Of a DNA stretch of 5,379 nt, positions 5,336 to 5,379 are shown one piece after another; within the stretch, counting starts at the first letter, position 1; the number at the start of each line of letters is the position of its first letter. This DNA comes from Rickettsiales bacterium (GTDB taxonomy: Bacteria; Pseudomonadota; Alphaproteobacteria; Rickettsiales; CANDYO01). The translations under genes were made by a program, and so were the position numbers. A model generated the notes under the pieces. The model saw only the letters and a list, made by a program, of their open reading frames with translations, had not been told where the DNA came from and did no database searches. The stretch spans positions 1 to 5,379 of the forward strand of contig CANDYO010000138.1 of assembly GCA_947424995.1 (NCBI GenBank), read 5' to 3'.

Positions 5336-5379
5336 ATAATTACCTTAATTTTTATGGGCAGTGTAGCATAAAAGAGCTC
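5336..5379 (-). promoter_or_regulatory. gap leader: ribosome site and possible -10 box
   Basis: On the minus strand AAGG (5343-5346) sits seven bases before the gap ATG, a normal ribosome site. TATGCT (5365-5370) could be a -10 box about 30 bases before the ATG; any -35 box would lie beyond the window edge. The promoter call is therefore tentative, while the ribosome site is well supported. Confidence 0.4.

Noticed and set aside
5374..5379. GAGCTC palindrome at the right edge as an attachment or recombination site
   Set aside because: It is a six-base palindrome at an arbitrary window end with no partner copy or flanking structure.

Overview
The window is AT-rich DNA from what looks like a host-associated alphaproteobacterium, most likely Rickettsiales-like. 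Three things suggest this: the base composition, the alphaproteobacterial flavour of the GAPDH (the 'NGPASIEEHAHLLKYDSVHG' stretch), and a structured intergenic repeat of the GTCATTC...GAATCCAG kind. The placement is inferred from sequence character only and is moderately uncertain.

Layout, left to right. Positions 1-195 are an AT-rich leader with a weak promoter candidate and two pairs of short direct repeats. Positions 196-1200 (+) encode a minimal PHA-synthase-like alpha/beta hydrolase with a Cys-Asp-His triad. Positions 1245-1409 form a long two-armed imperfect inverted repeat between two converging genes. It probably terminates both of them, and its right end runs into the pgk stop codon. 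Positions 1405-2586 (-) encode phosphoglycerate kinase with its own perfect TATAAT box. Positions 2587-2949 are a gene-poor spacer with possible operator repeats, a short unassigned open frame and a nested hairpin. Positions 2950-4107 (-) encode a leaderless FG-GAP/VCBS-type repeat protein that reads as seven beta-propeller blades. Positions 4108-4327 hold its leader, with a hairpin. Positions 4328-5335 (-) encode type I glyceraldehyde-3-phosphate dehydrogenase.

The two metabolic genes, gap and pgk, catalyse consecutive steps of lower glycolysis/gluconeogenesis and lie in the order gap then pgk on the same strand. In many bacteria they are direct neighbours. Here about 1.7 kb separates them, containing the propeller gene with its own leader and terminator-like hairpins, so the propeller gene looks like an insertion into an ancestral gap-pgk pair. 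The GAPDH has Gly where NAD-specific enzymes carry a cofactor-selecting Asp, which hints at relaxed or NADP(H) use, possibly in the anabolic direction.

The most interesting object is the propeller protein. Taken from its best-supported start (position 4107), its last six residues and first nine residues join to rebuild one ordinary repeat motif with no gap. This is what a complete, circularly permuted seven-bladed propeller would show. It has no recognisable signal peptide or anchor, and a lectin-like or effector-like role is possible but unproven.
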